Shown here in pieces: positions 19,001 to 26,570 of a stretch of 53,477 nt of DNA. The first letter of the stretch is position 1. Every line of letters starts with the position of its first letter. The notes under the pieces were generated by a model that saw only the letters and a list, made by a program, of their open reading frames with translations, was not told the origin of the DNA and searched no databases. The translations under genes and the position numbers were made by a program. Source of the DNA: Bacteroidota bacterium. GTDB taxonomy: Bacteria > Bacteroidota > Bacteroidia > Bacteroidales > Dysgonomonadaceae. The DNA is taken from positions 1 through 53,477 of the forward strand of contig JAEZGN010000013.1 in assembly GCA_023437305.1 (NCBI GenBank). The letters run 5' to 3'.

Positions 19001-19179
19001 ACCTTTGTCGTATTGTTCATTATTGTTGCACCAATAATTGGCTCTCCTTTCTGGTCAAAAACGGATCCTTTTATATTGCCATCTGTCTGTATGTTTTGAG
19101 CATGTACAATATTTATGAATAAAAGGGACATAAACATTATCAAAAATATCTTTTGATAATAATTAAGTTTGTTTTTCAT
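16033..19179 (-). CDS. SusC-family TonB-dependent outer-membrane transporter (PUL1)
   Basis: A 1048-residue protein with signal peptide (cleavage near VHAQN, residue 27). Domains in order: CarboxypepD_reg-like beta-sandwich at about 35-110 (GSVFDQKGEPIIGATI, VTDLDGLFTI), a TonB-box-like EVVVIGYATQKKK near 115-127, plug domain about 130-240 (IVDGVPGN, VLKDAAS, IYGARAANGVVLITT), then a 22-strand barrel ending in FLFGLNLKF with a terminal Phe. It imports the glycan fragments bound by the following SusD. Its start is preceded by a 117-base gap after the GH78 gene that contains a nine-codon reading frame with a consensus Shine-Dalgarno. Confidence 0.95.
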   Translation of the reverse strand: MKNKLNYYQKIFLIMFMSLLFINIVHAQNIQTDGNIKGSVFDQKGEPIIGATIMNNTTKVGTVTDLDGLFTIAAQPGSTLTVSYVGFKPKTIQIGAEKEYKIIIEENASLLDEVVVIGYATQKKKLVTGATLQVDGNRIKELHTPNPLTALQSMSPGMQITKTSGEPGSSYKVYIRGMGTIGNADPLYIVDGVPGNISNINPADIKSIDVLKDAASAAIYGARAANGVVLITTHRGEGEDKVRVAYDTYIGISNAPDYKWYVDATTQAMLDDEYSKNTYGYGINFSQMVPNWDKVLSGEWKGTNWYKEIKNKNAPTQNHSVTISGGSKKSSYFTSFSYSSQEGTLGKPVQTKQDRYTFRLNADQTIFSAKGRDIVRMGETINFIYANKEGSLSGRSTEGLGALGMIMGGSPFMPIYDDNGDYHGPIAYAPYAPNPIAYLVYNSNNNRKNYQINTNAFITVEPIKNLVFRSNFGLTMDAEESRAYIPKYNLAPEYTSQETKVSQDISLGFSRLTFENTLNYKFSLDENKHNFDVLAGTSAEKGGLGSSISGFNTNSIFEGFKYAYLINTPKVSETSTRLGGSPWSRSALLSYFGRVNYDFKETYMLSLIARSDGSSNFAPGKRWGFFPSVSAGWVISNESFMESFKTHLNMFKLRASWGQNGNQAISPFQYLAKMRVGGQNSGDYSSVEYSYYYPGVDKNSYTIASYPINLPNTNITWETSEQLNVGFDALLLKNRLSFNFDWYRKTTKDWLVAAPVLGSYGANAPDINGGDIRNTGVELAVVWRDQISDFSYDININWAYNKNRVTRIANQEGIIHGSARTVGTWSPEFYRAQVGYPIGYFWGLKTDGVFQNQDEIDAYRNSKGELVMPNAVPGDIKYVNQNDDGEINEQDRVFIGDPNPDGIFSFSFGGAWRGLDFRASFSGVYGNQIYGGQHDPMDRWHGEGTSNKWPRLGQSSYTNIVSNLHLQDGDYIRLNDLTIGYDFATLLKKQNIFSQVRLYLTGQNLITWTKYKGLDPEIGAGPTGWMSGIDHGFYPNSRTFLFGLNLKF

Positions 19180-19246
19180 TGATAAAGATTATTTAATTTA
19201 TTTTCAGTGATGTAATTTGCCTTTAATATTTATGCATTTACAATGC

Positions 19247-19276
19247 TTATTCTGTCATGGTCGTTCCTCCTTTCAT
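19247..19276 (-). other. Nine-codon reading frame with consensus Shine-Dalgarno ahead of susC
   Basis: On the minus strand ATG at 19276 opens a frame of nine codons (MKGGTTMTE) ending in TAA at 19247. An exact AGGAGG lies at 19266-19271, seven bases ahead of a second in-frame ATG at 19258, giving the three-codon frame MTE. It lies in the 117-base gap between the GH78 stop (19297) and the susC start (19179). Strong Shine-Dalgarno sequences are rare in Bacteroidales, and no long frame follows this one. It may be a leader that tunes susC translation, a decoy ribosome site, or the remnant of a lost gene start. Confidence 0.35.
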
Positions 19277-19296
19277 TGATTTATTTTAGGTTGTAT

Positions 19297-21948
19297 TTAA
19301 AAGTTGAATTTATGCTTTCCTCCTTCAATAGAAATCGCCTTATCTCCTACTAGAACTGTAGCTGTTGTATTGATTGGAATTTCGACTTCTAATTGAATGC
19401 TACCTCCTACCCGCTTCCATTCAGATCGTATAAATCCTTTTACGGAGTTGTACTCTCCTTTCACCCAATCCAGACCTTCTACAAAATGAGGTTGTATAAG
19501 AATATGTTTGAATCCGGGATTATTAGGATCAAAGTTTATGCCGGCTAATACATTATACATCCATGCATTGATATCGCCCAAAAACATGTGATTGATAGAT
19601 GCATCTCTGAATTCGGGAGACAGAGTCCATGTTTCGGGCATTGTATTAAAACCTTTCTTTATCCATGCACCCCACGAAGGTTCATCTTCTTTAGATGCCA
19701 TTTGATAAGCCATATCTGCATAGCCATATTTCGACAGCATTCTCAGTACTGTCTTACTGCCCAATACTCCGAAATCGAGGTATCCGTTATTTTCTTTTAC
19801 TAAGCGATATAAATTGTCGGCGACCTTTTGTTCCATTCCTTCGGGAACAATTCCTAAATAAAGTGCTATGGCCAATGATGTTTGCGATCCGTTAGCATAT
19901 ATATTTTTTCGGGAGGCAAAATATTTATTATTAATCAAATCCTTAAGTCTTTTTGCTTTTGCTTTATAAACCGATCCATCGTAGCCTAGTATTTCCGAAA
20001 ATTTAGCCATATAAAGATTATCCAGATAATAATAGCACAACGTAGTATATTCTGTAGGCGTTTGAGTTTTGTAAGGTACCCAGTCTCCTATACCATAGGT
20101 TACACAGCCGTCAGTATCTTCTCGGGTTGCCAAATATGCAAGGTATCTCTGGCATGTGCTATATATTCTGCTTATGCTTTGTTTGTCTCCGTAGTAATCG
20201 TACAGAGCCATTGGGACAATAAACATCGCAGCATCCCATACAGGGCCAATCCAGTCATCGTATCCCCAACCCGAGCTTGGTATAATTCCGGAAATACGAC
20301 CTTCTGAATTCTGGTTATCAATCATATCTTCGATCCATTTTTCATAGAATCGGATACCATCGAAATTTAGTAATCCCAAATCCATCGTAATATGAGCATC
20401 CGCAGTCCATCCATTTTTTTCGCGTTGAGGACAATCGGTAGGTATACTCATCACATTCGATAAATATGACCGATTTGCAGCCTTCCATATCTGATTCAAC
20501 AGATCATTAGAACAGCTGAAATGACCTACTTCTTTTAAATCAGAATGAAAATTGAGTGCTGTTACATTTGTTTCATCAAGTTTTATCGGACGACTTGAAC
20601 GTATTTCTACATATTGGAATCCTTTGTATGAAAATCTAGTAGTAAAGACACACTCCTTGCCATCAAGAATAAGTACATCTGTTTGGAAAGCCAATCCCGG
20701 AAGAGGCTTATAATAGATGTCGAGATTTCGCATCTCTAATCGCCCATTTGGCTTCAGTAATTCACCATATTGTATCTCTACTCTTGTATTTTTCTCTCCC
20801 TTTATTCTTAGTTCACATCCACCTGTCATATTCACACCAAAATCATAGACAAAAACAGTATCGCCAAATGACTTTATTGATATCGGATTTATATCTTTTA
20901 TTTTTCTTATTACGGGTTCTGTTTCTGCAACCAGACGGTCAGACGGAGCATTCATTATTTTTGCATTAGCCCACTTCGAGTCGTCAAAGGCAGGTTTATC
21001 CCATCCGTCAATTTCTTTATTCGCATCGTAAGTGTCCCCACTGTAGATATTGTTTTGCACATAAGGGCTCGACGAAGAAACTTTCCATGTGGAGTCTGAT
21101 ATTATAATATCCTTCGTATTATCTTCATAAGTGATATGTAATTCGCTTATCATAGAAGCACGATTGCGCCAACGGGCTTTTTCGAAGCTCCACGTTGCTA
21201 CAGGTGCAAATGCATTGTAAAACCCATTTCCTAAGATAGATGTTATAACATTTTTACCGGATTGTACGAAAGGTGTTGCATCATAAATATTATACAAATT
21301 CCGTTTATCATAATGAGTGTAGCCCGGAGCCAAAAAGGCGCAAGAATCAACAGGCTTCCCATTAATAGAAACGTCATAATATCCAGCGGCGCTAATATAT
21401 AACCTAGCTTTCGCTATTTGTTTACTACTATTTATTTCAAAAGATTTACGTAGCATGGGTGCAATAGGGCTGTCCATAGCCTCATTGTCTGATATCCATT
21501 TTGCTTGCCACTCTGAGGGTTGCATGAAAGCTGTATCGAAATGACTGATAGGTGATATAATCTTCTGCTTTTTATTATTGTCCCATACCATAACTTGCCA
21601 ATAATATATAGTGTGCGGTTCAAGCACACAACTGGAATCAGGGGTAATGAACATTTCGTTGGTAGAGATTATTCCCGAACGCCATATATCATTAGATATC
21701 TTTTCTGAAAAAGCTTCCTTATTCCTTGAAAGTAGAAGTTGAACGCTGCCTTGTTTAAAGTCATGTCCTGAAATTGCTTCATAATTCCATGTAAATCGAG
21801 GAGAAATAGCATCAATTCCAATAGGATTGCGCATATACTCACATCTTAAGTTGTTAATCTTGACTTTCTTTGTTTCACATGATTGTGCTAGAATAATAAA
21901 GAGACTTGTCAATAATAAAATGGTTATGGTTAATCTAGATTTATGCAT
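19297..21948 (-). CDS. GH78-family alpha-L-rhamnosidase lipoprotein
   Basis: An 883-residue protein with a lipoprotein leader (LAQSC near residue 24). It has the multi-domain GH78 layout: N-terminal fibronectin-like segment (NLRCEYMRNPIGIDAISPRFTW), beta-sandwich carbohydrate-binding-like domains about 150-450, an (alpha/alpha)6 barrel about 480-800 and a C-terminal beta domain. The catalytic acid region reads DCPQREKNGWTADAH, with E510 the likely general acid; it is one residue shorter than the common DCPQRDERLGW form. The likely base is E772 in NTMPETW. It removes terminal alpha-L-rhamnose. It is the first gene of the PUL1 minus-strand run and faces the LacI gene across an 878-base control region; a LacI-type operator lies 28-40 bases ahead of its start. 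Confidence 0.9.
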   Translation of the reverse strand: MHKSRLTITILLLTSLFIILAQSCETKKVKINNLRCEYMRNPIGIDAISPRFTWNYEAISGHDFKQGSVQLLLSRNKEAFSEKISNDIWRSGIISTNEMFITPDSSCVLEPHTIYYWQVMVWDNNKKQKIISPISHFDTAFMQPSEWQAKWISDNEAMDSPIAPMLRKSFEINSSKQIAKARLYISAAGYYDVSINGKPVDSCAFLAPGYTHYDKRNLYNIYDATPFVQSGKNVITSILGNGFYNAFAPVATWSFEKARWRNRASMISELHITYEDNTKDIIISDSTWKVSSSSPYVQNNIYSGDTYDANKEIDGWDKPAFDDSKWANAKIMNAPSDRLVAETEPVIRKIKDINPISIKSFGDTVFVYDFGVNMTGGCELRIKGEKNTRVEIQYGELLKPNGRLEMRNLDIYYKPLPGLAFQTDVLILDGKECVFTTRFSYKGFQYVEIRSSRPIKLDETNVTALNFHSDLKEVGHFSCSNDLLNQIWKAANRSYLSNVMSIPTDCPQREKNGWTADAHITMDLGLLNFDGIRFYEKWIEDMIDNQNSEGRISGIIPSSGWGYDDWIGPVWDAAMFIVPMALYDYYGDKQSISRIYSTCQRYLAYLATREDTDGCVTYGIGDWVPYKTQTPTEYTTLCYYYLDNLYMAKFSEILGYDGSVYKAKAKRLKDLINNKYFASRKNIYANGSQTSLAIALYLGIVPEGMEQKVADNLYRLVKENNGYLDFGVLGSKTVLRMLSKYGYADMAYQMASKEDEPSWGAWIKKGFNTMPETWTLSPEFRDASINHMFLGDINAWMYNVLAGINFDPNNPGFKHILIQPHFVEGLDWVKGEYNSVKGFIRSEWKRVGGSIQLEVEIPINTTATVLVGDKAISIEGGKHKFNF

Positions 21949-21975
21949 GGTTATTATTATTTTATCACGAATAAC

Positions 21976-21988
21976 TTTAACGGTTTAG
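21976..21988. promoter_or_regulatory. LacI-type operator candidate in the GH78 leader
   Basis: TTTAACGGTTTAG, an imperfect palindrome around a central G with the CG step typical of LacI-family operators. It lies between the candidate -7 box (22034-22041) and the GH78 start at 21948, so bound repressor would block PUL1 elongation or initiation. It shares its core with the sites at 22267, 22781 and 48797. Confidence 0.5.
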
Positions 21989-22033
21989 TAAAATATTCAA
22001 AAAAATAGAAGAAGCTTTCGATAAAGCTGTTTG

Positions 22034-22041
22034 CAAAAGTA
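22034..22041 (-). promoter_or_regulatory. Candidate -7 box of the PUL1 promoter
   Basis: On the minus strand this reads TACTTTTG (consensus TAnnTTTG), with TTTGTTG about 15 bases further upstream, closer than the usual 19-21. It would start transcription roughly 80 bases before the GH78 gene. Confidence 0.4.
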
Positions 22042-22266
22042 GAAACTACATATCAACAAACTATTACACATGTATAAAATTATGGTTTCATTATATTTTC
22101 ATGTATATTAATTTGGTTATTCCGTATTGATCAATCCAATAAGTTTATATTTAAATATCGTTTTTCCTTTATAATCATGCCTGCGCCTCTATCCGAACAA
22201 ATGCAATTTATTATCTAAATTAATCCAGGTATATAAAAAACCTCATTTAAAGATACTTAAACATAA

Positions 22267-22281
22267 CTTAAACGGTTAAAC
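22267..22281. promoter_or_regulatory. LacI-type operator candidate, mid-gap
   Basis: CTTAAACGGTTAAAC, an imperfect palindrome sharing the core TAAACGGTTAAA with the site at 48797. It lies about 290 bases from the GH78-proximal site and about 515 from the lacI-proximal site, a spacing compatible with DNA looping by a tetrameric repressor (inference). Confidence 0.45.
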
Positions 22282-22780
22282 AATACAAATTTAATTCTTA
22301 TTTTAAAAATCACAATGAAAAGTTCAAATATCTTTTATAATTAACCATTGTTAAAAAATGGAACACTTAGAATACAGACATCAAAATAACAAACAAATAA
22401 CTCATTAATAATACATTACAATTAAAAAACAGAATCTAATATATTAAACTAGGAAAAGAATAAGAGCGAAGATTCTTATATAAGATAAAAATAAAGTATT
22501 ATTATTTTAACGAGAAAGTAAAATAATATACATTTGTAGAAATATAAATAGTATATTATATTTGAATGATAAAAAGGAATTGGTATCCTTATATATACTT
22601 TTAGAGACATAGATAGGTATTTATATGTATAGATGAAGCGAAATAATACTAAAACAATTATCTATAAATATTCGAACCTAATCAGAGTTAAGATAATGTA
22701 GATGTAGTTAGCAATAATACTAAACCTACTATTGCACATATAAATATCTAATATACTTATATATCATTCAGATAAGTTAA

Positions 22781-22799
22781 ATATTTAACCGTTAAATAT
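22781..22799. promoter_or_regulatory. LacI-type operator candidate, autoregulatory
   Basis: ATATTTAACCGTTAAATAT is a perfect 19-bp palindrome around a central C, ending 27 bases before the lacI start. It is the most symmetric member of the set and fits repression of the lacI promoter by its own product. Confidence 0.55.
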
Positions 22800-22826
22800 A
22801 GAAAATTACGAATTTGTGTATTATAT

Positions 22827-23849
22827 ATGAAAACAAGGGTTTCACTTAAAGATATTGCAGAAAAATTAAACTTGTCTAAAACCACGGTGTCATGGGTACT
22901 GAACGGACAAGCAGAGAAAAAAGGTATAAGTAAAAATACACAAGAGATTGTACTGAATTGTGCAAAAGAGTTGAACTATCAGCCCAATTTAATAGCTCGA
23001 AGCCTTAATATTGGACAGACAAAAACCATTGGACTTATTCTACCCTCAATATCCGATTATTTTTATTCCTCGATAGCCAGAGAAATAGAAAATCAAGCCA
23101 ACAAACATGGATATTCTCTCATGATTGCAAGTTCCGAATCGGACTTCAACAAAGAAGATCTTGTAATACAGATGTTCAAATCGAAGGGAGTGGATGGTAT
23201 AATTATAGCACCAACTAAGCGGTCGAAAGTTGAAATAGAGCGCCTTATATCTGAAAAATTTCCTTTAGTAACATTCGATCGTTATTTTCCTGAACTGCAA
23301 ACAAGTTATATCATTATCGACAACAAGGAAAGCAGTTATAAATTAACGAAGCATCTCATAGGTATGGGGTGCAAAAATATTGCACTCATTACCACAAACT
23401 CTCATCTTACTACAATGGGAGAAAGAAATGAGGGTTATAAACAAGCATTGTCAGATTCTGGCATTAAATTTAATCCTGCACTTGTAGGAAATATAGAATA
23501 TGAAGATTATGATAATAAAATTGTAAAAGTATTAGATAATATATTTGAAAAAGTTCCTGATGTAGATGGTTTCTTCTTCACCACACATATTCTAGCAGTA
23601 GAGGCCTTTCTTTATTTTGATAACAAAGGAATCGATTTTAATCGACAATTTCAACTGGCATGTATACACGGTGTATCTTTATTCAAAATATTAGCACCAA
23701 AAATTAATATTGCAAAAATGCCCGTTGCAGATATAGGTAAAAATGCTGTAGATATTTTACTCGGAGAGATTCAGGAAAAAAGTAAACAAGCAGGAGAGAA
23801 AGGACAATATAAAGTTATTTTACCATGTACTCTTTATTTAAATAATTAA
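22827..23849 (+). CDS. LacI-family transcriptional regulator
   Basis: A 340-residue protein. Residues 5-55 form the LacI helix-turn-helix plus hinge (VSLKDIAEKLNLSKTTVSWVLNG, then YQPNLIARSL); residues about 60-340 are a periplasmic-binding-protein-like sensor domain (TIGLILPSISDYFYSSIAREIE; VDGIIIAP; GFFFTTHILAVEA). It binds a sugar or sugar phosphate and controls operators with a central CG. A perfect palindrome sits just upstream, supporting autoregulation. It is the only regulator adjacent to PUL1 and is divergent from its first gene, so control of PUL1 is likely. The arabinose operon downstream has different palindromes and probably answers to another regulator. Confidence 0.9.
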   Translation: MKTRVSLKDIAEKLNLSKTTVSWVLNGQAEKKGISKNTQEIVLNCAKELNYQPNLIARSLNIGQTKTIGLILPSISDYFYSSIAREIENQANKHGYSLMIASSESDFNKEDLVIQMFKSKGVDGIIIAPTKRSKVEIERLISEKFPLVTFDRYFPELQTSYIIIDNKESSYKLTKHLIGMGCKNIALITTNSHLTTMGERNEGYKQALSDSGIKFNPALVGNIEYEDYDNKIVKVLDNIFEKVPDVDGFFFTTHILAVEAFLYFDNKGIDFNRQFQLACIHGVSLFKILAPKINIAKMPVADIGKNAVDILLGEIQEKSKQAGEKGQYKVILPCTLYLNN

Positions 23850-24141
23850 GAGTACAACATAAATAAAAACAAGACTTTAAGTAATTTCAGGAAAACTCAG
23901 ATCAATAGACTACTATAATAATTTTGTCTTAAGCAGTATCAACTAAAATATTAATATTGTCTCTAGACAAAACCTTCCCTTAAACACAAACTACGTAAAT
24001 AACAAAATCTATGGCAACAGGATATTCTACAATATCCACCCTATCGGTATTCATTTCGAAAGACATAAAATGAAAATCCGAGGTTTTATTTTCCTCCCTT
24101 TTTGATAATAGACCGAATTTAGATATACGAACTCGTGATAT

Positions 24142-24155
24142 ATGTTTTAAAACAT
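24142..24155. repeat. Perfect 14-bp palindrome in the ara promoter region
   Basis: ATGTTTTAAAACAT lies seven bases before the first ara operator candidate. It is probably part of the promoter region or an activator site; no regulator can be named from it. Confidence 0.4.
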
Positions 24156-24161
24156 GCTAAA

Positions 24162-24187
24162 AATAAGTGTATATTTTTACACTTATT
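24162..24187. promoter_or_regulatory. Ara operator candidate 1
   Basis: AATAAGTGTA and TACACTTATT form a perfect 10-bp inverted repeat separated by six bases. The same half-site TAAGTGT recurs in the second candidate 16 bases downstream. Arabinose operons of Bacteroides are known to be controlled by a Nudix-related AraR, which is not encoded here; whether its motif matches is not something I can confirm. Confidence 0.6.
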
Positions 24188-24202
24188 ATTAACATTGCAC
24201 TC

Positions 24203-24225
24203 ATAAGTGTACCACCAACACTTAT
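24203..24225. promoter_or_regulatory. Ara operator candidate 2
   Basis: ATAAGTGT and ACACTTAT form a perfect 8-bp inverted repeat across seven bases, ending 34 bases before the araD start. The pairing with candidate 1 suggests cooperative repression of araD-araA-araB and the symporter gene. Confidence 0.6.
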
Positions 24226-24259
24226 ATGTATAATAGGCTTTTTAACCATATATAATATC

Positions 24260-24943
24260 ATGCTAGAATCGTTAAAAAAAGAGGTATTCGATGCTAATCT
24301 GGATCTGGTAAAACATGGATTAGTCATATTCACATGGGGAAATGTTAGTGCTATCGATAGAGAAAAAAATCTGGTAATAATCAAACCTTCGGGCGTATCA
24401 TATGAAAAGATGAAAGCTGAAGATATGGTTGTACTCGATTTAGACGGAAAAATTGTAGAGGGACAATTGAAACCCTCATCCGATACAGCAACTCATATAG
24501 CTTTATATAAAGCCTTTCCAAATATAGGGGGAATTGTACATACCCATTCTACTTATGCCACATCTTGGGCTCAGGCAGGTTGTGATATACCTAATATTGG
24601 CACTACTCATGCCGATTACTTTAAAGATGAGATACCATGTACAAGACAAATGGCAAAAGAAGAGATTGAAGGCAAATATGAACTCGAAACAGGCAATGTA
24701 ATCATCGAGCGTTTTGCCGCACTAAACCCTGACTATACACCCGGAGTTCTTGTCAATAATCATGGCCCATTCTCGTGGGGAAAAGATGCGCATAATGCTG
24801 TTCACAATGCAGTAGTATTGGAACAAGTCGCAAAAATGGCTTATCTGGCATATAACATCAACCCAAAACTAAAGATGAATGATGAGCTTATAAAAAAACA
24901 CTTTTTCAGAAAACATGGTCCTGATGCATATTACGGACAGTAA
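24260..24943 (+). CDS. araD: L-ribulose-5-phosphate 4-epimerase
   Basis: A 227-residue cytoplasmic class II aldolase-fold enzyme, close to the 231 residues of Escherichia coli AraD. Zinc-binding residues are visible in VHTHSTYATSWAQAG (two His) and VNNHGPFSWG (third His); SGVSYEKM and SSDTATH are the substrate-binding segments. It converts L-ribulose-5-phosphate to D-xylulose-5-phosphate. I chose the ATG at 24260 (MLESLKKEVFDANL) because the 31-residue upstream extension is hydrophobic, runs through the operator palindromes, and has no counterpart in the family. It is first in the operon araD-araA-araB-symporter. Confidence 0.95.
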   Translation: MLESLKKEVFDANLDLVKHGLVIFTWGNVSAIDREKNLVIIKPSGVSYEKMKAEDMVVLDLDGKIVEGQLKPSSDTATHIALYKAFPNIGGIVHTHSTYATSWAQAGCDIPNIGTTHADYFKDEIPCTRQMAKEEIEGKYELETGNVIIERFAALNPDYTPGVLVNNHGPFSWGKDAHNAVHNAVVLEQVAKMAYLAYNINPKLKMNDELIKKHFFRKHGPDAYYGQ

Positions 24944-24978
24944 AAAATATTTAATCATTAACTATAAAAAATAATATC

Positions 24979-26481
24979 ATGGATTTCAAAGATTTAGAAG
25001 TTTGGTTTATTACCGGAGCACAATTATTGTATGGCGGAGATGCTGTAGTTGCTGTAGATTCACATTCTACGCAAATGGTAAAAAGCTTGAACGACTCAGG
25101 CAAGCTACCTATCAAAGTTGTTTATAAGGGAACAGTCAATTCTTCTAAGGAAATAGCAAAAGCTTTCTCTGATGCTAATTCTGACAACAAATGTATTGGA
25201 GTAATAACATGGATGCATACTTTTTCTCCTGCAAAAATGTGGATACAAGGATTGAAGAATTACAAGAAACCTCTGTTACATTTTCACACTCAATTCAATA
25301 AGGAAATCCCTTGGAATGAAATCGATATGGATTTCATGAATCTAAATCAGTCAGCACATGGCGACCGTGAATTTGGGCATATAGTAAGTCGTATGCGCAA
25401 AAACAGAAAAGTAATTGTCGGACATTGGTCTGATGAAAAGGTACAGGCTAAACTAGCTTCTTGGATGCGTGTATGTGCAGCATGGGCTGATGCTCAGGAT
25501 ATGCTTATCATTCGTTTCGGAGACAATATGAACAACGTAGCTGTAACAGATGGAGATAAGGTAGAAGCCGAAATGCGTTTGGGTTATCACGTAGATAACG
25601 CTCCTATCGCAACATTAGTTCCATATATAGAAGCCGTAAAAGAAACTGAAATAGATGCGTTAATTACTGAATACGAAAAAACATATGACTTTGCTGCTGA
25701 TTGCAAAAAAGGAGGAGAAAAACATCAGTTTGTGCGTGATGCGGCAGCTCAAGAAATAGGACTTCGTCGTTTCCTTCAAGAAAAGGGAGCGAAGGGATTC
25801 ACTACCAGCTTCAATGAACTTGAAGGTATGAAGCAATTGATGGGATTTGCATCTCAACGCCTCATGGCGGAAGGCTACGGATTCGGAGCCGAAGGAGACT
25901 GGAAAACGGCTGCCCTTGTCCGTACTATGTGGGTAATGGGAAAAGGATTACCCGGTGGACAATCGTTCCTAGAAGATTATACACTCAATTTCGATGGAGA
26001 GAACAGTACTATTCTGCAATCGCATATGTTGGAAATCAATCCGGATATAACCGGAACAAAACCTCGCATCGAAGTTCACTTCCTTGGTATTGGAGATGCT
26101 CGTACTTGTTCGCGCCTCGTATTTCAAGCGCATAAAGGAGAAGGTGTTGCTGCTACAATTGTAGACATGGGCAATCGCTTCCGTATGATTGTAAATGAAG
26201 TAGTAGTAGAAGAACCGAAACCATTACCGAAACTGCCTGTAGCATGTGCATTGTGGAAACCAATGCCTAACCTTGAAATTGGTGCTGCTGCATGGATATT
26301 GGCAGGTGGAACTCATCACTCAAGTTTCTCATATTCTGTCACTACCGAAATGCTCGAAGACTATGCGGATATAGCAGGTATAGAACTGGTTACTATCGAC
26401 AAGAATACAACTATAAATAACTTTAAGTTTGAGTTGAAAGTAAATGAAGTATACTACTTATTAAATACAGCGTTAAGCTGA
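24979..26481 (+). CDS. araA: L-arabinose isomerase
   Basis: A 500-residue cytoplasmic enzyme, the same length as Escherichia coli AraA. Recognisable blocks: EVWFITGAQLLYG at the start, TWMHTFSPAKMWI near 77, LHFHTQFN near 95, and the catalytic region with metal-binding Glu residues in MAEGYGFGAEGDWKTAA near 300 and HMLEINPD near 345, plus THHSSFS near 450. It converts L-arabinose to L-ribulose using a divalent metal. The gene begins 35 bases after araD. A hairpin (26495-26526) follows its stop, before araB. Confidence 0.97.
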   Translation: MDFKDLEVWFITGAQLLYGGDAVVAVDSHSTQMVKSLNDSGKLPIKVVYKGTVNSSKEIAKAFSDANSDNKCIGVITWMHTFSPAKMWIQGLKNYKKPLLHFHTQFNKEIPWNEIDMDFMNLNQSAHGDREFGHIVSRMRKNRKVIVGHWSDEKVQAKLASWMRVCAAWADAQDMLIIRFGDNMNNVAVTDGDKVEAEMRLGYHVDNAPIATLVPYIEAVKETEIDALITEYEKTYDFAADCKKGGEKHQFVRDAAAQEIGLRRFLQEKGAKGFTTSFNELEGMKQLMGFASQRLMAEGYGFGAEGDWKTAALVRTMWVMGKGLPGGQSFLEDYTLNFDGENSTILQSHMLEINPDITGTKPRIEVHFLGIGDARTCSRLVFQAHKGEGVAATIVDMGNRFRMIVNEVVVEEPKPLPKLPVACALWKPMPNLEIGAAAWILAGGTHHSSFSYSVTTEMLEDYADIAGIELVTIDKNTTINNFKFELKVNEVYYLLNTALS

Positions 26482-26494
26482 GTTAGATTGTTTC

Positions 26495-26526
26495 AAGTAT
26501 GGGGAGTAGTGATATTCCCTATACTT
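26495..26526 (+). terminator. Intercistronic hairpin between araA and araB
   Basis: AAGTATGGGGA at 26495-26505 pairs with TCCCTATACTT at 26516-26526 across ten bases. The one irregular pair is a G-U wobble on the plus-strand RNA and would be a C-A mismatch on the other strand, matching the direction of the operon. It is followed by an AT-rich run with short T stretches, so it may be a partial terminator or a 3' end stabiliser for araDA mRNA. Confidence 0.5.
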
Positions 26527-26570
26527 ATTTTATTATTAAAAAGTTAACTACCTTATGAAAGGAACATAAG

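Larger units (their letters stand above)
21949..22826. promoter_or_regulatory. AT-rich divergent control region between GH78 and lacI
   Basis: This 878-base gap has no credible gene. It holds three LacI-type operator candidates (21976-21988, 22267-22281, 22781-22799), a -7 box for GH78 (22034-22041) and a small hairpin AGCTTT-CGAT-AAAGCT (22013-22028). The centre, about 22100-22760, is very AT-rich with no other structure I can support. Its length is unusual for a simple divergent promoter. Confidence 0.6.
23850..24259 (+). promoter_or_regulatory. Intergenic region upstream of the arabinose operon
   Basis: The 410 bases between lacI and araD hold no credible gene; a longer in-frame extension of araD starting at 24167 runs through the operators and lacks homology. 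I see a 14-bp palindrome at 24142-24155 and two inverted repeats at 24162-24187 and 24203-24225. No convincing terminator for lacI is visible. Confidence 0.55.

Noticed and set aside
22341..22354. TTAAC-CATT-GTTAA inverted repeat as a fourth operator near lacI
   Set aside because: The spacing between arms differs from the other sites and the central CG step is missing; likely chance in AT-rich DNA.
24167..24259. N-terminal extension of AraD by 31 residues
   Set aside because: Hydrophobic, absent from the family, and it would place the two operator palindromes inside the coding region; the ATG at 24260 gives the expected length.
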